Shown piece after piece: positions 7,561-16,382 of a DNA stretch of 64,000 bases. The DNA lies in assembly GCA_966674685.1 (NCBI GenBank), contig CBKWJC010000018.1, positions 1 through 64,000 on the forward strand, read 5' to 3'. The position numbers were made by a program, and so were the translations under genes. This stretch comes from Thainema sp966674685. GTDB taxonomy: Bacteria > Cyanobacteriota > Cyanobacteriia > Phormidesmidales > Phormidesmidaceae. The notes under the pieces are model-generated. The model was not told the origin of the DNA. It worked only from the letters and a program-made list of their open reading frames with translations, and did no database searches. Every line of letters starts with the position of its first letter. The stretch's first letter is position 1.

Positions 7561-9507
7561 CTAATTACCACCGGATGACGGTTGAGATGGAAAATACTGC
7601 CAGATTTTCACAGTTTTATCGAGACTGCCGCTGACCACAATGCTGGCATTAGGCGTCACCGCAACCGATTTCACGGCGTTGACGTGACTGCTCAAGGTGT
7701 ACATCAGGCGACCAGACTGGAGATCCCAAATCCGCACCGTGGCGTCACTGCCGCCGCTGACCAAAATCTTGCCGCTGTTGCTGATGGCGACGGCGTTGAC
7801 TTCGCGAGTGTGTTCAGTCAGCGTATGCAGTAAATTGCCCGACGGCACATCCCAGAGCCGAATGGTTTTGTCTTTGCTGGCGCTGGCGATGATGGTGCTG
7901 TCGGGGCTAATCGCCACGCTGTTAATGGAATTAAAGTGGCCGGAGAATACCTGCGTCATTGCGCCTGTTTGCAGATTCCACAGGCGCACTTTGTTGTCCA
8001 AACCGCCGCTCACTAAAAGTTGATTCAGTGGATCAAGTGCGATCGCTTTAATCATCCCCACCGAGCCCGTCAGGGTTTGCACCAGTTCTCCCCGATGGAG
8101 ATTCCAAATGCGGATGGTTTTGTCCTCACTGCCGCTGGCGACAAAGCGGCTGTCTTGACTAATTACTACCGTGTTGACATCGCGGGTATGCTCGGTCAGC
8201 GTGTAGACTAAAGCGCCCGTACTGAAATCCCAGATTTTGACTGTATCATCATCGCTACAGCTTGCCAAAACGCGGCCATCAGGGCTGACGGCTACGTCAT
8301 TGACACCGCGCGTGTGGCCCTTTAGCGTATGAATGTTTTGACCCGTGCGAGCATTCCAAACTTTGACCGTGTCGTCCATGCCGCCGCTGACAATTGACGG
8401 TGGTTTCAAGCACAAATCAACCGCCATCACCCAGGAGCTGTGTCCTTCCAGGGTACGAATGCAGTTCCAGCCCGTCCGCCGACCTGAAACTGGGGGACGC
8501 GAAGGTCGCGATCGCGGCGGGGCGGTGGGTGGGGACGAGATGATGCGAGGTGGCGAGGACGAGGGTGGAGATTGCGGTTGTGCCGCAGATGAATAAGCGT
8601 TGGCAACGTCTCCAGTCGATGCATTGAGATCCTTCAGCACATCATCGACAGACTGATATCGCTGGCTGACCAAATCTTCCACAAGCTTGTTCAGCACGTC
8701 GGCCAGGGCATCGCTGACGTAAATTTTGCGCTGTTCCAGTTTTTCCCGCCATAGCCACTTGCCGTCCAGGGGATTGTAAAGCTCATCGGGGCGGGTCAGC
8801 GTCATGAGATAGAGACAAGTTGCCCCTAAGCTATACAAATCGCTGGATGGGTACACCTTGCCGCTCCGCAGTTGCTCAATTGGTGAGTAGCCTTCGGTAC
8901 CAATTTTGGTTCCCGGTTGCGACAGTCCCGCTGCCGTCAACTGTTTTGCCACGCCAAAGTCAATCAGCACCACTTTTTGATCAATACTGCGCCGAATAAT
9001 GTTAGACGGTGTGATGTCGCGATGCACCACCTGTCGCTGATGCACAAACCGCAAAATCGGCAGCAGATCGCTCAGAAGCGCGCGAATTTCCGCCTCTTTT
9101 AGCCCTTGCTTCTCCTGCGCTTCTTGAGTTAGCGTTGGCCCTTCGATAAACTGCTGGACTAAATAGAGATACTCGTCCTGCTCGAAGTAGGCCAGCAGTG
9201 CTGGAATTTGTGGATGTTCGCCCAGTTCATGTAGCCGCACCGCTTCTTGATTAAATAAGCGGATCGCTTTTTCGAGCGACTTCGTGCCCTGGGTCTGAGG
9301 CGCGAACTGTTTGATTACACACTTTGTCTGGAGGCGATCTTCATCCAGCGCCAGATATGTCCGCCCGAAGCCGCCCTGGCCAATCAGTTGCACAGGTCGA
9401 TAGCGCCCCCGCAGCATCGGAATTAATTTCTCACCACAGTGCTGGCAGAAATCTTGATCATCCGGATTCTGGGGTCGCTGGCATTTAGGGTTCAGGCAGC
9501 AGATCAT
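7561..9507 (-). CDS. Ser/Thr protein kinase with zinc-ribbon-like N-terminus and WD40 repeats
   Basis: About 648 residues. The N-terminus has paired cysteines (ICCLNPKC and FCQHC), a known feature of a cyanobacterial Pkn2 group. The kinase domain follows with GQGGFG, the ATP lysine in CVIKQF (about 66), HRDITPSN (162-169) and DFGVAK. The catalytic-loop lysine of HRDxK is replaced by Thr. A Pro/Ser linker precedes about seven WD40 repeats ending in blocks such as TVKIWD and TIRIWN, likely a beta-propeller for partner binding. The frame opens at 9576; the ATG at 9507 is chosen because homologues begin with the Cys motif. Ligand and substrates are unknown. The protein has no membrane segment. 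Confidence 0.9.
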   Translation of the reverse strand: MICCLNPKCQRPQNPDDQDFCQHCGEKLIPMLRGRYRPVQLIGQGGFGRTYLALDEDRLQTKCVIKQFAPQTQGTKSLEKAIRLFNQEAVRLHELGEHPQIPALLAYFEQDEYLYLVQQFIEGPTLTQEAQEKQGLKEAEIRALLSDLLPILRFVHQRQVVHRDITPSNIIRRSIDQKVVLIDFGVAKQLTAAGLSQPGTKIGTEGYSPIEQLRSGKVYPSSDLYSLGATCLYLMTLTRPDELYNPLDGKWLWREKLEQRKIYVSDALADVLNKLVEDLVSQRYQSVDDVLKDLNASTGDVANAYSSAAQPQSPPSSSPPRIISSPPTAPPRSRPSRPPVSGRRTGWNCIRTLEGHSSWVMAVDLCLKPPSIVSGGMDDTVKVWNARTGQNIHTLKGHTRGVNDVAVSPDGRVLASCSDDDTVKIWDFSTGALVYTLTEHTRDVNTVVISQDSRFVASGSEDKTIRIWNLHRGELVQTLTGSVGMIKAIALDPLNQLLVSGGLDNKVRLWNLQTGAMTQVFSGHFNSINSVAISPDSTIIASASKDKTIRLWDVPSGNLLHTLTEHTREVNAVAISNSGKILVSGGSDATVRIWDLQSGRLMYTLSSHVNAVKSVAVTPNASIVVSGSLDKTVKIWQYFPSQPSSGGN

Positions 9508-9939
9508 CGATGGGTAGAAGCATGAAACGGCAATTGGCAGGGCAGCGATCGCAGATGGCAGAGCCTTCCGCGACATTATGCGATGATTCTCTAAAGCTTA
9601 TCCCAGAGCCTTCAACTTCATAGCGACTCGATTCACAATTCAGAATCTTTCGGATCACAGGTTTGAGACGTTTCGGTCACTCGACGATGTGGTGGGATTG
9701 CTGATTTTAAGCCTAAATGGTGATGTGGGGGGCACCGCCCCCCACATCACCATTTAGACCCAGATTAAGCAACGCCGCGAGAAGAACTCTAGATATTTCT
9801 CAGATAAATTCAGTGTTCCCACGCAATCTGTTTTCCTGTCAGTGGGCAGCAGATATCCTTACAATCGGTATTCAGGTGATGATGACCAAAAGTAGAGATA
9901 GCGAGTTTAGAGAAAGTTTAGAGAGATCTGCGATCGCAT
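9508..9939. other. Divergent spacer containing a perfect palindrome
   Basis: Holds the promoter areas of the kinase and of pdxH. A perfect 21-base inverted repeat (9713-9733 and 9737-9757, loop ACC) rich in G/C at its core lies in the middle. No gene is seen. Confidence 0.6.
9713..9757. repeat. Perfect palindromic repeat
   Basis: Arms of 21 bases, starting CTAAATGGTGATGTGG, are fully complementary around a three-base loop. It has no terminator-like T-run and is similar in style to the hairpins at 17500-17540 and 46729-46771. Confidence 0.8.
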
Positions 9940-10632
9940 ATGGATATTAGCCAACTTCGCAAAGAGTACACCCAGGCCGGACTGACCCACGCCACGATTG
10001 ATCCCAACCCCTTTCAGCAGTTTGAGCTGTGGTTCAAGCAAGCCTGTGATGCAGATTTACTGGAACCGAATGCAATGGTGCTAGCGACTGTACCTGAAAC
10101 GGGGCAGCCCACCCAGCGCACTGTGCTGCTGAAGTATTTTGACACCAACGGCTTTGTCTTTTTCACTAACTATGAAAGCCGTAAAGCCCAGCACATAGCC
10201 GAGAATGATCAGGTCTCACTCCTGTTTCCCTGGTATGCCCTAGAACGGCAGGTTCACATCACGGGTACAGCAGCCAAGATTCCGACGGCTGAGTCGCTGA
10301 AGTACTTTCTAACGCGGCCCCGTGGCAGCCAACTGGGTGCATGGTCATCGCAGCAAAGCTCGGTGATTTCGAATCGCCAGCTTTTAGAAATGCAGTTTGA
10401 ATCAATGAAGCGCAAGTTTCAAGATGGTGAAGTGCCGCTACCCCCGTTCTGGGGCGGTTTCCGAGTGCGACCAACGAGCTTTGAGTTTTGGCAAGGTCGC
10501 CCCAGTCGATTACACGATCGGTTTCTCTATACGCTGACGGCATCGGCTGGCACGGCATCATCCGGTGAGTCTCCTGATCAGCCTGATTTGGCAAATCCTG
10601 AACTCTGGGACGTTCAACGCCTGTCACCATAG
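9940..10632 (+). CDS. pdxH: Pyridoxamine/pyridoxine 5'-phosphate oxidase
   Basis: 230 residues covering the whole PNPOx fold. It oxidises PNP or PMP to pyridoxal 5'-phosphate with FMN and O2. Visible family blocks are EPNAMVLATV, QRTVLLKYFD and FTNYESRKAQ (FMN phosphate and substrate contacts), VSLLFPW, LERQVHI and LTRPRGSQLGAWSS. The PNPOx signature near the end is EFWQGRPSRLHDR, containing the conserved RLHDR. The C-terminus after it (TASAGTASSGESPDQP) is a low-complexity insertion before WDVQRLSP, which is the conserved end. It is a cytosolic enzyme and a single gene, convergent with cobI. Confidence 0.95.
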   Translation: MDISQLRKEYTQAGLTHATIDPNPFQQFELWFKQACDADLLEPNAMVLATVPETGQPTQRTVLLKYFDTNGFVFFTNYESRKAQHIAENDQVSLLFPWYALERQVHITGTAAKIPTAESLKYFLTRPRGSQLGAWSSQQSSVISNRQLLEMQFESMKRKFQDGEVPLPPFWGGFRVRPTSFEFWQGRPSRLHDRFLYTLTASAGTASSGESPDQPDLANPELWDVQRLSP

Positions 10633-10654
10633 AACTCACACATAAGCGCACCGT

Positions 10655-11374
10655 CTACCGGGTTGAGTTGTAAATTACCATCAGTGAAAAATATGGTAAC
10701 GCCAGATCGGGATGATTGGCCAAATCGCGATAGATTGTTTGACGCAACTGCGTGGCCCGTTCGATGACATAGCTGTGCTGGAGCAACTGTCGCTGGTGAA
10801 GGATGTTCCAGACTTGTGGATAAACCGAACTGACTTTCATTAATACGACCACGTCAGCCCAGGACAAGGCTGTTTCCAGTGCCTCAACGCAGTAAAGCGT
10901 CGGCAAAATCGCGAGCTGCTGATGCTGAATCGTCAGCGGAATGCCCAGCATCGCTGCTGCTGCCATTGGTGAACAAACCCCTGGAATAGTGTGTACCTTC
11001 GCGTCGGGATGGGCCTGCTTTAGTGCCTGGGCTAAATAGGTGAACGTGCTGTAAAAGCTGGTGTCGCCTTCCGAGGCAAAGGCCACATCTTGCCCCTGAG
11101 CGAGGTAGGGCCAAACTGTTGCCGCCGCTTTTTGCCAGGCGGTTTCAAGTGCGATCGCATCTTGTACGTAGGGAAAATGCAGCGGCAGCCGAATTTGATC
11201 TCCCTTCAGCCACGGCGCGATAATTTGCTCAGCAACTCCTTGACGCTGCTGAAGTCCGGCTGGAAAGGCAATCACAGGTGATGATTGCAGTCGGCGCAGT
11301 CCTTTGACGGTGATCAGATCTGGATCACCTGGCCCCACCCCAATTCCGTAGAGCGTTCCCATCTCTAAATTCAT
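10655..11374 (-). CDS. cobI: Precorrin-2 C20-methyltransferase
   Basis: 239 residues of the cobalamin-pathway SAM methyltransferase family (CobI/CbiL), which adds the C-20 methyl to precorrin-2. Motifs: the N-terminal GIGVGPGDPDLITVKG loop that binds SAM, FASEGDTSFYSTFTYL, and TIPGVCSPMAAAAMLGIPL. The start ATG at 11374 overlaps the stop of the upstream antiporter in an ATGA arrangement, implying translational coupling; a second Met four codons in is possible. Other cob genes are not adjacent. Fusion to an ion transporter operon is unusual and could simply be for constitutive co-expression. Confidence 0.93.
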   Translation of the reverse strand: MNLEMGTLYGIGVGPGDPDLITVKGLRRLQSSPVIAFPAGLQQRQGVAEQIIAPWLKGDQIRLPLHFPYVQDAIALETAWQKAAATVWPYLAQGQDVAFASEGDTSFYSTFTYLAQALKQAHPDAKVHTIPGVCSPMAAAAMLGIPLTIQHQQLAILPTLYCVEALETALSWADVVVLMKVSSVYPQVWNILHQRQLLQHSYVIERATQLRQTIYRDLANHPDLALPYFSLMVIYNSTR

Positions 11375-13527
11375 GGCGATGATGGATCAGGAGTTGATAC
11401 GTTATCGGCTTCGCGCTGTTGGTCTCCATCTGAACGAACGGCTGTATCCCGTTCTAAATTGGCCTGTTCAGCATTCATAACCTGTCCGTTATCTGGTTCA
11501 GATGCAGTTTGGCTGTTGGATTGAGCAGAGCTTGTTGAATTAGCTACGCCAGTAGTAGCAGTAGGCTTAGATTTGCTACTAGTCTCCTTTGAGGCGGCGT
11601 TGGTCTCCACTTTGACCTCACTGGTGCTGTTTTTAGCAGGTGTGTTCGGCACGGGAGCTTCTTCAACTTCCGGTAGGGTTTCAACCACCAATCGCGCTGG
11701 ACTCTTACCGCCTGAAAGCCGCTTCAGCAGCTTGGGCTTCGGATCATGCAGCAGATAAATAATGCGATCACCCGCCTGCCATTCATGATTTGCCACTGCC
11801 ACCAGCAGTTGTTCGCCCCGCTCTACGAGTAGCGGAATTAGTTCTCCAGACCGCATCAGCGCTTTCAAATGCGCTTGTTGAAATAGCACTCCCGGCTGAC
11901 GCAGAGTAGTTTGCCCCAGCTTCACTGCCCCATCTGTGAGATAGCCGTTCCAGGTTTTAATCGGAAATTCGGGCATAAATGCCTGCTGCACTTTTGTCTT
12001 AGCAGGAAGCTTATTGTCCGGTTTACCGCTGGGATAAATCGCCAGCACCCTTGGTGGCTGAAACTCATCAGAGGCTTGTTGGGCAATCACCGCGTTCACT
12101 TCACCGTTATTGGTGACGGCCAAAAACGTCCCTACATTGGCCAAGCCTGCTTCTTCTAGAACTTTGTTATCGAGGGCACTGCTGATAAAGACCTTAATAT
12201 CTTCAGCTTCAGCCTGCTGGCGAGCCTCCTCTTGCGTATCGATCAGGACAACCGATTCTCCCCGCTCCTTGAACAGGCGAGCAACCAGCAAACTGAGCGG
12301 ATTACAGCCGACAATTACTACGCCAGTCGCCTGATGGGAGGTCAAATTGAGCAACCGCGCAATCCAACCAGCGGAAAGCCCCTGGAGGAACACAGTCGAA
12401 ATAATAGTCAGAAAGACCAAGGCTTTAATCGAGTCGCCACCGTTGATTCCCCGCTCCGTCAGCAAAATCGCAAATAGGGAGGCCACGGAAGCGGAAACAA
12501 TTCCCCGTGGTGCAATCCAGGCCAGAAATAGCTTCTGTCGCCAGTTGAGGTCACTATTCCAGGTGCAGAACCAGATAGTAATCGGTCGCACCACAAACAT
12601 CAGAATTGCAACGGTCAACACCGCGCCCCAACCCAAGGCAAAGATACTGGCAATCGACAAATCTGCCGACAGCAAAATAAACAAAACAGAAACGGCCAGA
12701 ATGGTGAGCTGTCCCTTAAAGCGGCGCAGCAGGCGCTCCTCGGGTACGGATAATGCCCTCACCACGATCCCAGCGATAACCGTTGTCATCAGCCCTGACT
12801 CGCTACGAATCGTCTGAGCCAGACCGAAGAGTCCCCATAGCCCAGCCAAAACCACCAGGTTTTTCAGATCCTCAGACAAGAAGGTGGCTTTTTTGAGGAT
12901 AAATCCTAGCAAAGCGCCGCCGATGAGTCCAATTAAGGCTCCCAAGCTGAGTCGAATCAGCAGTCCGCTAATTACGGCCCAGGGATCGGTATCGCCGTTG
13001 AGAATAATATCGAGAACAACCACGGCCAGAATCGCGCCGACCGGGTCGATTAGTACCCCTTCTCCTTCCAGCAGGGTGGCAACGGAGCGATCCACCTTGA
13101 CTTGTCGCAGCAGTGGGTTAATCACTGTTGGCCCCGTCACTACAACCAGTGAGGCATACAAAAATGCGATCGGCCAGGGGAACTCGGCTAGCCAGTGAGC
13201 GGCCATACCGCCGCCAATCAAGGTGATAAAAATGCCGACGGTGACTAAATTCCGTAAGCTGCCCGAAACTCGCCCCAGCTCTTTCAGCTCCAGGTTGAGG
13301 CCACCTTCAAATAGGATCAGCGCCACGGACAGGCCGACCATGACTTCTAGGCCAACGCCCAGTACGTGAGGCGACAGAATTCCCAATCCGTCCGGCCCAA
13401 AGGTGATGCCAAATAGCAGCAAAAAGATGATGCTAGGCACTTTTAGATACTCAGCCACCACCTGAGCACCAATTCCTGCCAGGACGGTGAGAACCATCTG
13501 CAGTGTGATTTCAAACGGTGCATCCAT
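11371..13527 (-). CDS. Na+/H+ antiporter (CPA1 type) with C-terminal RCK/TrkA-like domains
   Basis: 718 residues. Residues 1-400 carry about 12 membrane helices with family motifs ALILFEGGLNLEL, VTGPTVINPLL and EGEGVLIDPVGAILA, where the Asp is the expected transport residue. The cytosolic part contains a Rossmann-like TrkA-N domain (GVVIVGCNPLSLLVARLFKE ... VVLIDTQEEA) and a TrkA-C-like part (DRIIYLLHDP), expected to regulate transport by nucleotide or ion binding. The last 110 residues are a Ser/Thr/Glu-rich disordered tail, longer than usual. It exchanges cytosolic Na+ or K+ for H+ in the plasma or thylakoid membrane. It is first in a two-gene unit with cobI. Confidence 0.9.
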   Translation of the reverse strand: MDAPFEITLQMVLTVLAGIGAQVVAEYLKVPSIIFLLLFGITFGPDGLGILSPHVLGVGLEVMVGLSVALILFEGGLNLELKELGRVSGSLRNLVTVGIFITLIGGGMAAHWLAEFPWPIAFLYASLVVVTGPTVINPLLRQVKVDRSVATLLEGEGVLIDPVGAILAVVVLDIILNGDTDPWAVISGLLIRLSLGALIGLIGGALLGFILKKATFLSEDLKNLVVLAGLWGLFGLAQTIRSESGLMTTVIAGIVVRALSVPEERLLRRFKGQLTILAVSVLFILLSADLSIASIFALGWGAVLTVAILMFVVRPITIWFCTWNSDLNWRQKLFLAWIAPRGIVSASVASLFAILLTERGINGGDSIKALVFLTIISTVFLQGLSAGWIARLLNLTSHQATGVVIVGCNPLSLLVARLFKERGESVVLIDTQEEARQQAEAEDIKVFISSALDNKVLEEAGLANVGTFLAVTNNGEVNAVIAQQASDEFQPPRVLAIYPSGKPDNKLPAKTKVQQAFMPEFPIKTWNGYLTDGAVKLGQTTLRQPGVLFQQAHLKALMRSGELIPLLVERGEQLLVAVANHEWQAGDRIIYLLHDPKPKLLKRLSGGKSPARLVVETLPEVEEAPVPNTPAKNSTSEVKVETNAASKETSSKSKPTATTGVANSTSSAQSNSQTASEPDNGQVMNAEQANLERDTAVRSDGDQQREADNVSTPDPSSP

Positions 13528-13932
13528 AAACGTCTAAAGCGCGCAGCGGGCTATTGGGCACACGCAGAGTGCGCTAAACCGCAAAACATCCCTAACGATT
13601 TTGGCGGTTGGAACAGTTGAGTGTGATGGTCTGACACAGCAGTAGGGATTATGTAGACTTTCTACTTTACCAAGTTATAGCTCTAATCGGAAATTCGTGT
13701 AGTCTGTCAGGTGAAACACGGGGAGAAAATCGGGTTAGGGAGTCATGACGTGTTGGTTGGATCTGCCGATTCCGTTGGAGCGAAATGGATAGCGACTGGT
13801 GAAGGGTTGAGAGCTAGGGAGCAGGGGAGCTAGGGAGTAAGCGTAATCTCAAAAACTGCTGCTGATGTTGGGTTGTATACTGTTTAACCCCAACCTCCTG
13901 AAGAATTTTTGTCAGTTCGTTGGGGGCAGGTA
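13528..13932. other. Gene-free spacer with GGGAGC short repeats
   Basis: This 405-base spacer lies downstream of mltA and upstream of the antiporter. At 13797-13840 there are repeats of the type TAGGGAGCAGGGGAGCTAGG, also found at 59995-60018. No gene or clear promoter was recognised. Confidence 0.5.
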
Positions 13933-15132
13933 TTAGTTTTTGAGCAGCAAGTAGTAAACTTGGCCTTCGCCATTGACGAGTCCGGCTTGTTGGCCTGCTT
14001 CGATGCCTGTGCCCATGAAGACATCAACTCGTCCTGGCCCACGAATGGCGCTGCCCGTGTCTTGGTCAAGGACATAGCGGCTGGTGGGTGAGGTTGAGGT
14101 TGCCCATGCCCCAGTGTTGTCTCGTCTCGGCAGGGGAGCGTGGATTAGTGCGATCGCACCGGGCGGCATGATAGATTTATCCGTTGCAATTGAGCGCATG
14201 GGCGTCACGGGAACACCTAAACTGCCTGTGGCCGGACGACCATAGGTTTCTTCAAAGAAAATAAATCGCTGGTTGCGCGGCAGGTACAAATCCAGTTCGT
14301 CAGGATTGGCTTTGAAGTAATCCAGCAGCAGCGGCAGGGTAAGTTCTTCCAGGCTAAATTTTCCGGCATCAACGAGCTGGCGGCCAATACTGGTATAGGG
14401 ATATTCTGTTCGCCCAGCGTAGCCCACGCTCATGGTGCTGCCGTCGGTGAGCTGCAATCGAGCTGAGCCTTGCACCTGCACCAAAAAAGCTTCTAACCGA
14501 TCGCGCAGCCAAACCAGTTCAGACCCTCGCAGTGGCCCCTGACTGCCCTGAAGACCATCCGATCCTTCCAGTTCTAGACGAGTGGGATGGGGTAGCGGCC
14601 AGCGGCTCAAACCTGCTGGGGGCGAGTAGAGGGGGTAGCGATACTCAGCCGTCGGTACGCGACTAGCCAAATAGGTCGGCTCAAAGTAGCCCGTAAAGCT
14701 GACGCTGCCCTGTCCATCGTGTCCCACCGAGCGGTAGAAGGTAAACTCCCTTTGTACGGCTTGCTGAAATTCGCTAGCTGATTGGCTGGATAGCAAAAGC
14801 TGACGAAACCGCTGCAAACTGCGATAAATGCGATCGCGACTAATCTCCGCTACCGGATAGTTGCGATAGGCCGCAACCGCTTCAGCCGATTGCAGGTAGC
14901 GCAAACTGTTGTCAATCGAGGCAATCAGTGCGGCTCGGTCGCCAGCTTGTCCACATGCGCCCCACAGCCGCTCATCCAGTCCCAAATCTGGAAATGCTAT
15001 AGCCGTCATGTCCGTGGTGGACACTGGTTCCAGGGGCAGTGTGGTTGGCGATGGTTGTTGGCCGGATACTGGACTCAGCCAGAGCCCTAGTCCGAGTCCA
15101 AGCAACAGTCCAGTTCGTTTGAAAACTCGCAT
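13933..15132 (-). CDS. mltA: Membrane-bound lytic murein transglycosylase A
   Basis: 399 residues from the ATG at 15132 (MRVFKRTGLLLGLGLGLWLS), which gives a compact basic n-region and hydrophobic signal peptide; the frame opens five codons earlier. The MltA domain occupies about 100-280 (FTGYFEPTYLAS ... YPLYSPP, with VGYAGRTEYPYTSIGRQL), and the 3D domain follows (RYVLDQDTGSAIRGPGRVDV with DVFMGTG). The family cleaves peptidoglycan to 1,6-anhydro-muropeptides, using an Asp in the 3D domain: the Asp of QDTGSAI or RVDVFMG is the candidate. No Cys-lipobox is obvious. It acts in the periplasm in wall turnover. Confidence 0.93.
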   Translation of the reverse strand: MRVFKRTGLLLGLGLGLWLSPVSGQQPSPTTLPLEPVSTTDMTAIAFPDLGLDERLWGACGQAGDRAALIASIDNSLRYLQSAEAVAAYRNYPVAEISRDRIYRSLQRFRQLLLSSQSASEFQQAVQREFTFYRSVGHDGQGSVSFTGYFEPTYLASRVPTAEYRYPLYSPPAGLSRWPLPHPTRLELEGSDGLQGSQGPLRGSELVWLRDRLEAFLVQVQGSARLQLTDGSTMSVGYAGRTEYPYTSIGRQLVDAGKFSLEELTLPLLLDYFKANPDELDLYLPRNQRFIFFEETYGRPATGSLGVPVTPMRSIATDKSIMPPGAIALIHAPLPRRDNTGAWATSTSPTSRYVLDQDTGSAIRGPGRVDVFMGTGIEAGQQAGLVNGEGQVYYLLLKN

Positions 15133-15171
15133 GCGATCGCAATTCACCTAGCAAGTGACCTAACTCAATGT

Positions 15172-15423
15172 CTAGTATCGTTCGACGCTAGAGCTAAAGA
15201 TCGGTTCCACCCGGATGGCAATTACCTTAGAGGGACGAATCACCATGTACTCGCCCTGAATATTCTTGATCGGGACGCTGATAAAGTCATCGGACGTGCT
15301 CTTGGGGACGAGTTCGCCGCTGTACCACTTTTGGAAATCTTGAATGGTCGAAAACCGCACTTCTTCGCGGTGTCCACCGTCAATCAAAATATGAACCACA
15401 AATTCACTGGGTGTTCTGGGCAT
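15172..15423 (-). CDS. Small conserved cyanobacterial hypothetical protein
   Basis: 83 residues, starting MPRTPSEFVVHILIDGG and including FSTIQDFQKWYSGEL, FISVPIKNIQGEYMVIRPSK and IAIRVEP. The pattern is a compact beta-rich domain with no membrane segment. I believe it belongs to a conserved cyanobacterial family, but I cannot name a function. It lies 39 bases upstream of mltA on the same strand and may share its transcript. Confidence 0.7.
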   Translation of the reverse strand: MPRTPSEFVVHILIDGGHREEVRFSTIQDFQKWYSGELVPKSTSDDFISVPIKNIQGEYMVIRPSKVIAIRVEPIFSSSVERY

Positions 15424-15560
15424 AATCTACCTTTACTCAAAACGCACCGTCCTCATTATGGGCTGGTGATGTCCGAAAATAACGCACATCCACAAAAATC
15501 AGTAAATTTTAGGATTTGTGCTGAACGAAAACACGTCCAGATTACAGATTCCATTTAATG

Positions 15561-15600
15561 TTGCGTGGGGGCGAATGGCCTTTGTCCCTACCAGATAACT
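15561..15600. repeat. GTAGGGGCG-type inverted repeat, copy 1
   Basis: Imperfect inverted repeat GCGTGGGGGCGAATGG...CCCTACC. Its complement is a diverged copy of the element at 43066-43105. Confidence 0.6.
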
Positions 15601-15611
15601 TGCCTACAGAC

Positions 15612-16382
15612 CTAGCGTGCAAGGAGATTAAAGCGCTGTAGCCGCTCTTTCACCAGTTCCGGCAGACTCTTACGCATCTCGGCAGCGGTTTGAAAAATCA
15701 GTCGATTTTGACCGGGTAGGTCAAACGGGAACTGACCTGCGAAATCCGTCCGCTCCATTTGGGCCAAGATAATTTGCTCTGGCCGCTTACACTGCAAGGC
15801 ATAGCCAACTTCGACGCTGACCTGCGGGCTAGGCAAAACCTGGGGCGGTGTACCTGGAATTTGAGCGATTGGCGTGCCGTCAGCAATAAACAGCAGACTC
15901 TGGCGCAGCTTACGCATGAGTGTACTCTGGAGCCGAATCGGGCCTTCGGTCAGCCGATGCGATTCTTCTAGTGCCAGCGGTAGACGTAGTTTCGGGTTTA
16001 ATTTTTCGATGACCGTGGTCAATTCTTCCCGCAAGATCGAACTGGACTCGCTATATTCTGTCTGATAGCTCAGGAAAATCGTTGGCTCCAAATGCGCCAT
16101 CACTTCACGCTTGGTGAAATACAGCTCATGGCTGATCAGATCAACATTGGCGACCATGTAGCCACCACTGCCCTCGATATAAAACTCGACCATTTCCCCC
16201 GCCAGATAGCGCTGAAACCAATCCGACTGCTTCACATGATCAGATTCATCTAAAAAATCAGCCCGCAGTCCCGATCTCAGCAGGCTTTTTTTACTGAGTC
16301 GCAAATCATGGGGACGCTTTTCTAATTCTTGAATCGGCTCATACTCTTCGAGATACCAAGCTTTCAGCGCAATAATGGCCAT
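15612..16382 (-). CDS. Predicted nucleotide-binding TIR-like protein
   Basis: 256 residues, cytosolic. Residues 1-100 are unassigned. From about 103 the sequence reads IFLSYQTEYSESSSILREEL, then SLLFIADGTPI, PQVSVEVGYALQCKRPEQII and QFPFDLPGQNRLIF. A strand of type FLSY, an aspartate-ended strand, a (V/Y)ELGYA-like helix start and a PFDL-x-G turn together resemble TIR-like or deoxyribosyltransferase-like domains, some of which cleave NAD in defence. The pattern is suggestive only; the catalytic Glu would be that of SVEVGYA. There is no partner gene that would make a defence operon. It may be a housekeeping conserved protein. Confidence 0.5.
   Translation of the reverse strand: MAIIALKAWYLEEYEPIQELEKRPHDLRLSKKSLLRSGLRADFLDESDHVKQSDWFQRYLAGEMVEFYIEGSGGYMVANVDLISHELYFTKREVMAHLEPTIFLSYQTEYSESSSILREELTTVIEKLNPKLRLPLALEESHRLTEGPIRLQSTLMRKLRQSLLFIADGTPIAQIPGTPPQVLPSPQVSVEVGYALQCKRPEQIILAQMERTDFAGQFPFDLPGQNRLIFQTAAEMRKSLPELVKERLQRFNLLAR

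Noticed and set aside
12347..12817. 156-codon open frame opposite the antiporter
   Set aside because: Antisense to conserved membrane helices; composition is of shadow type.
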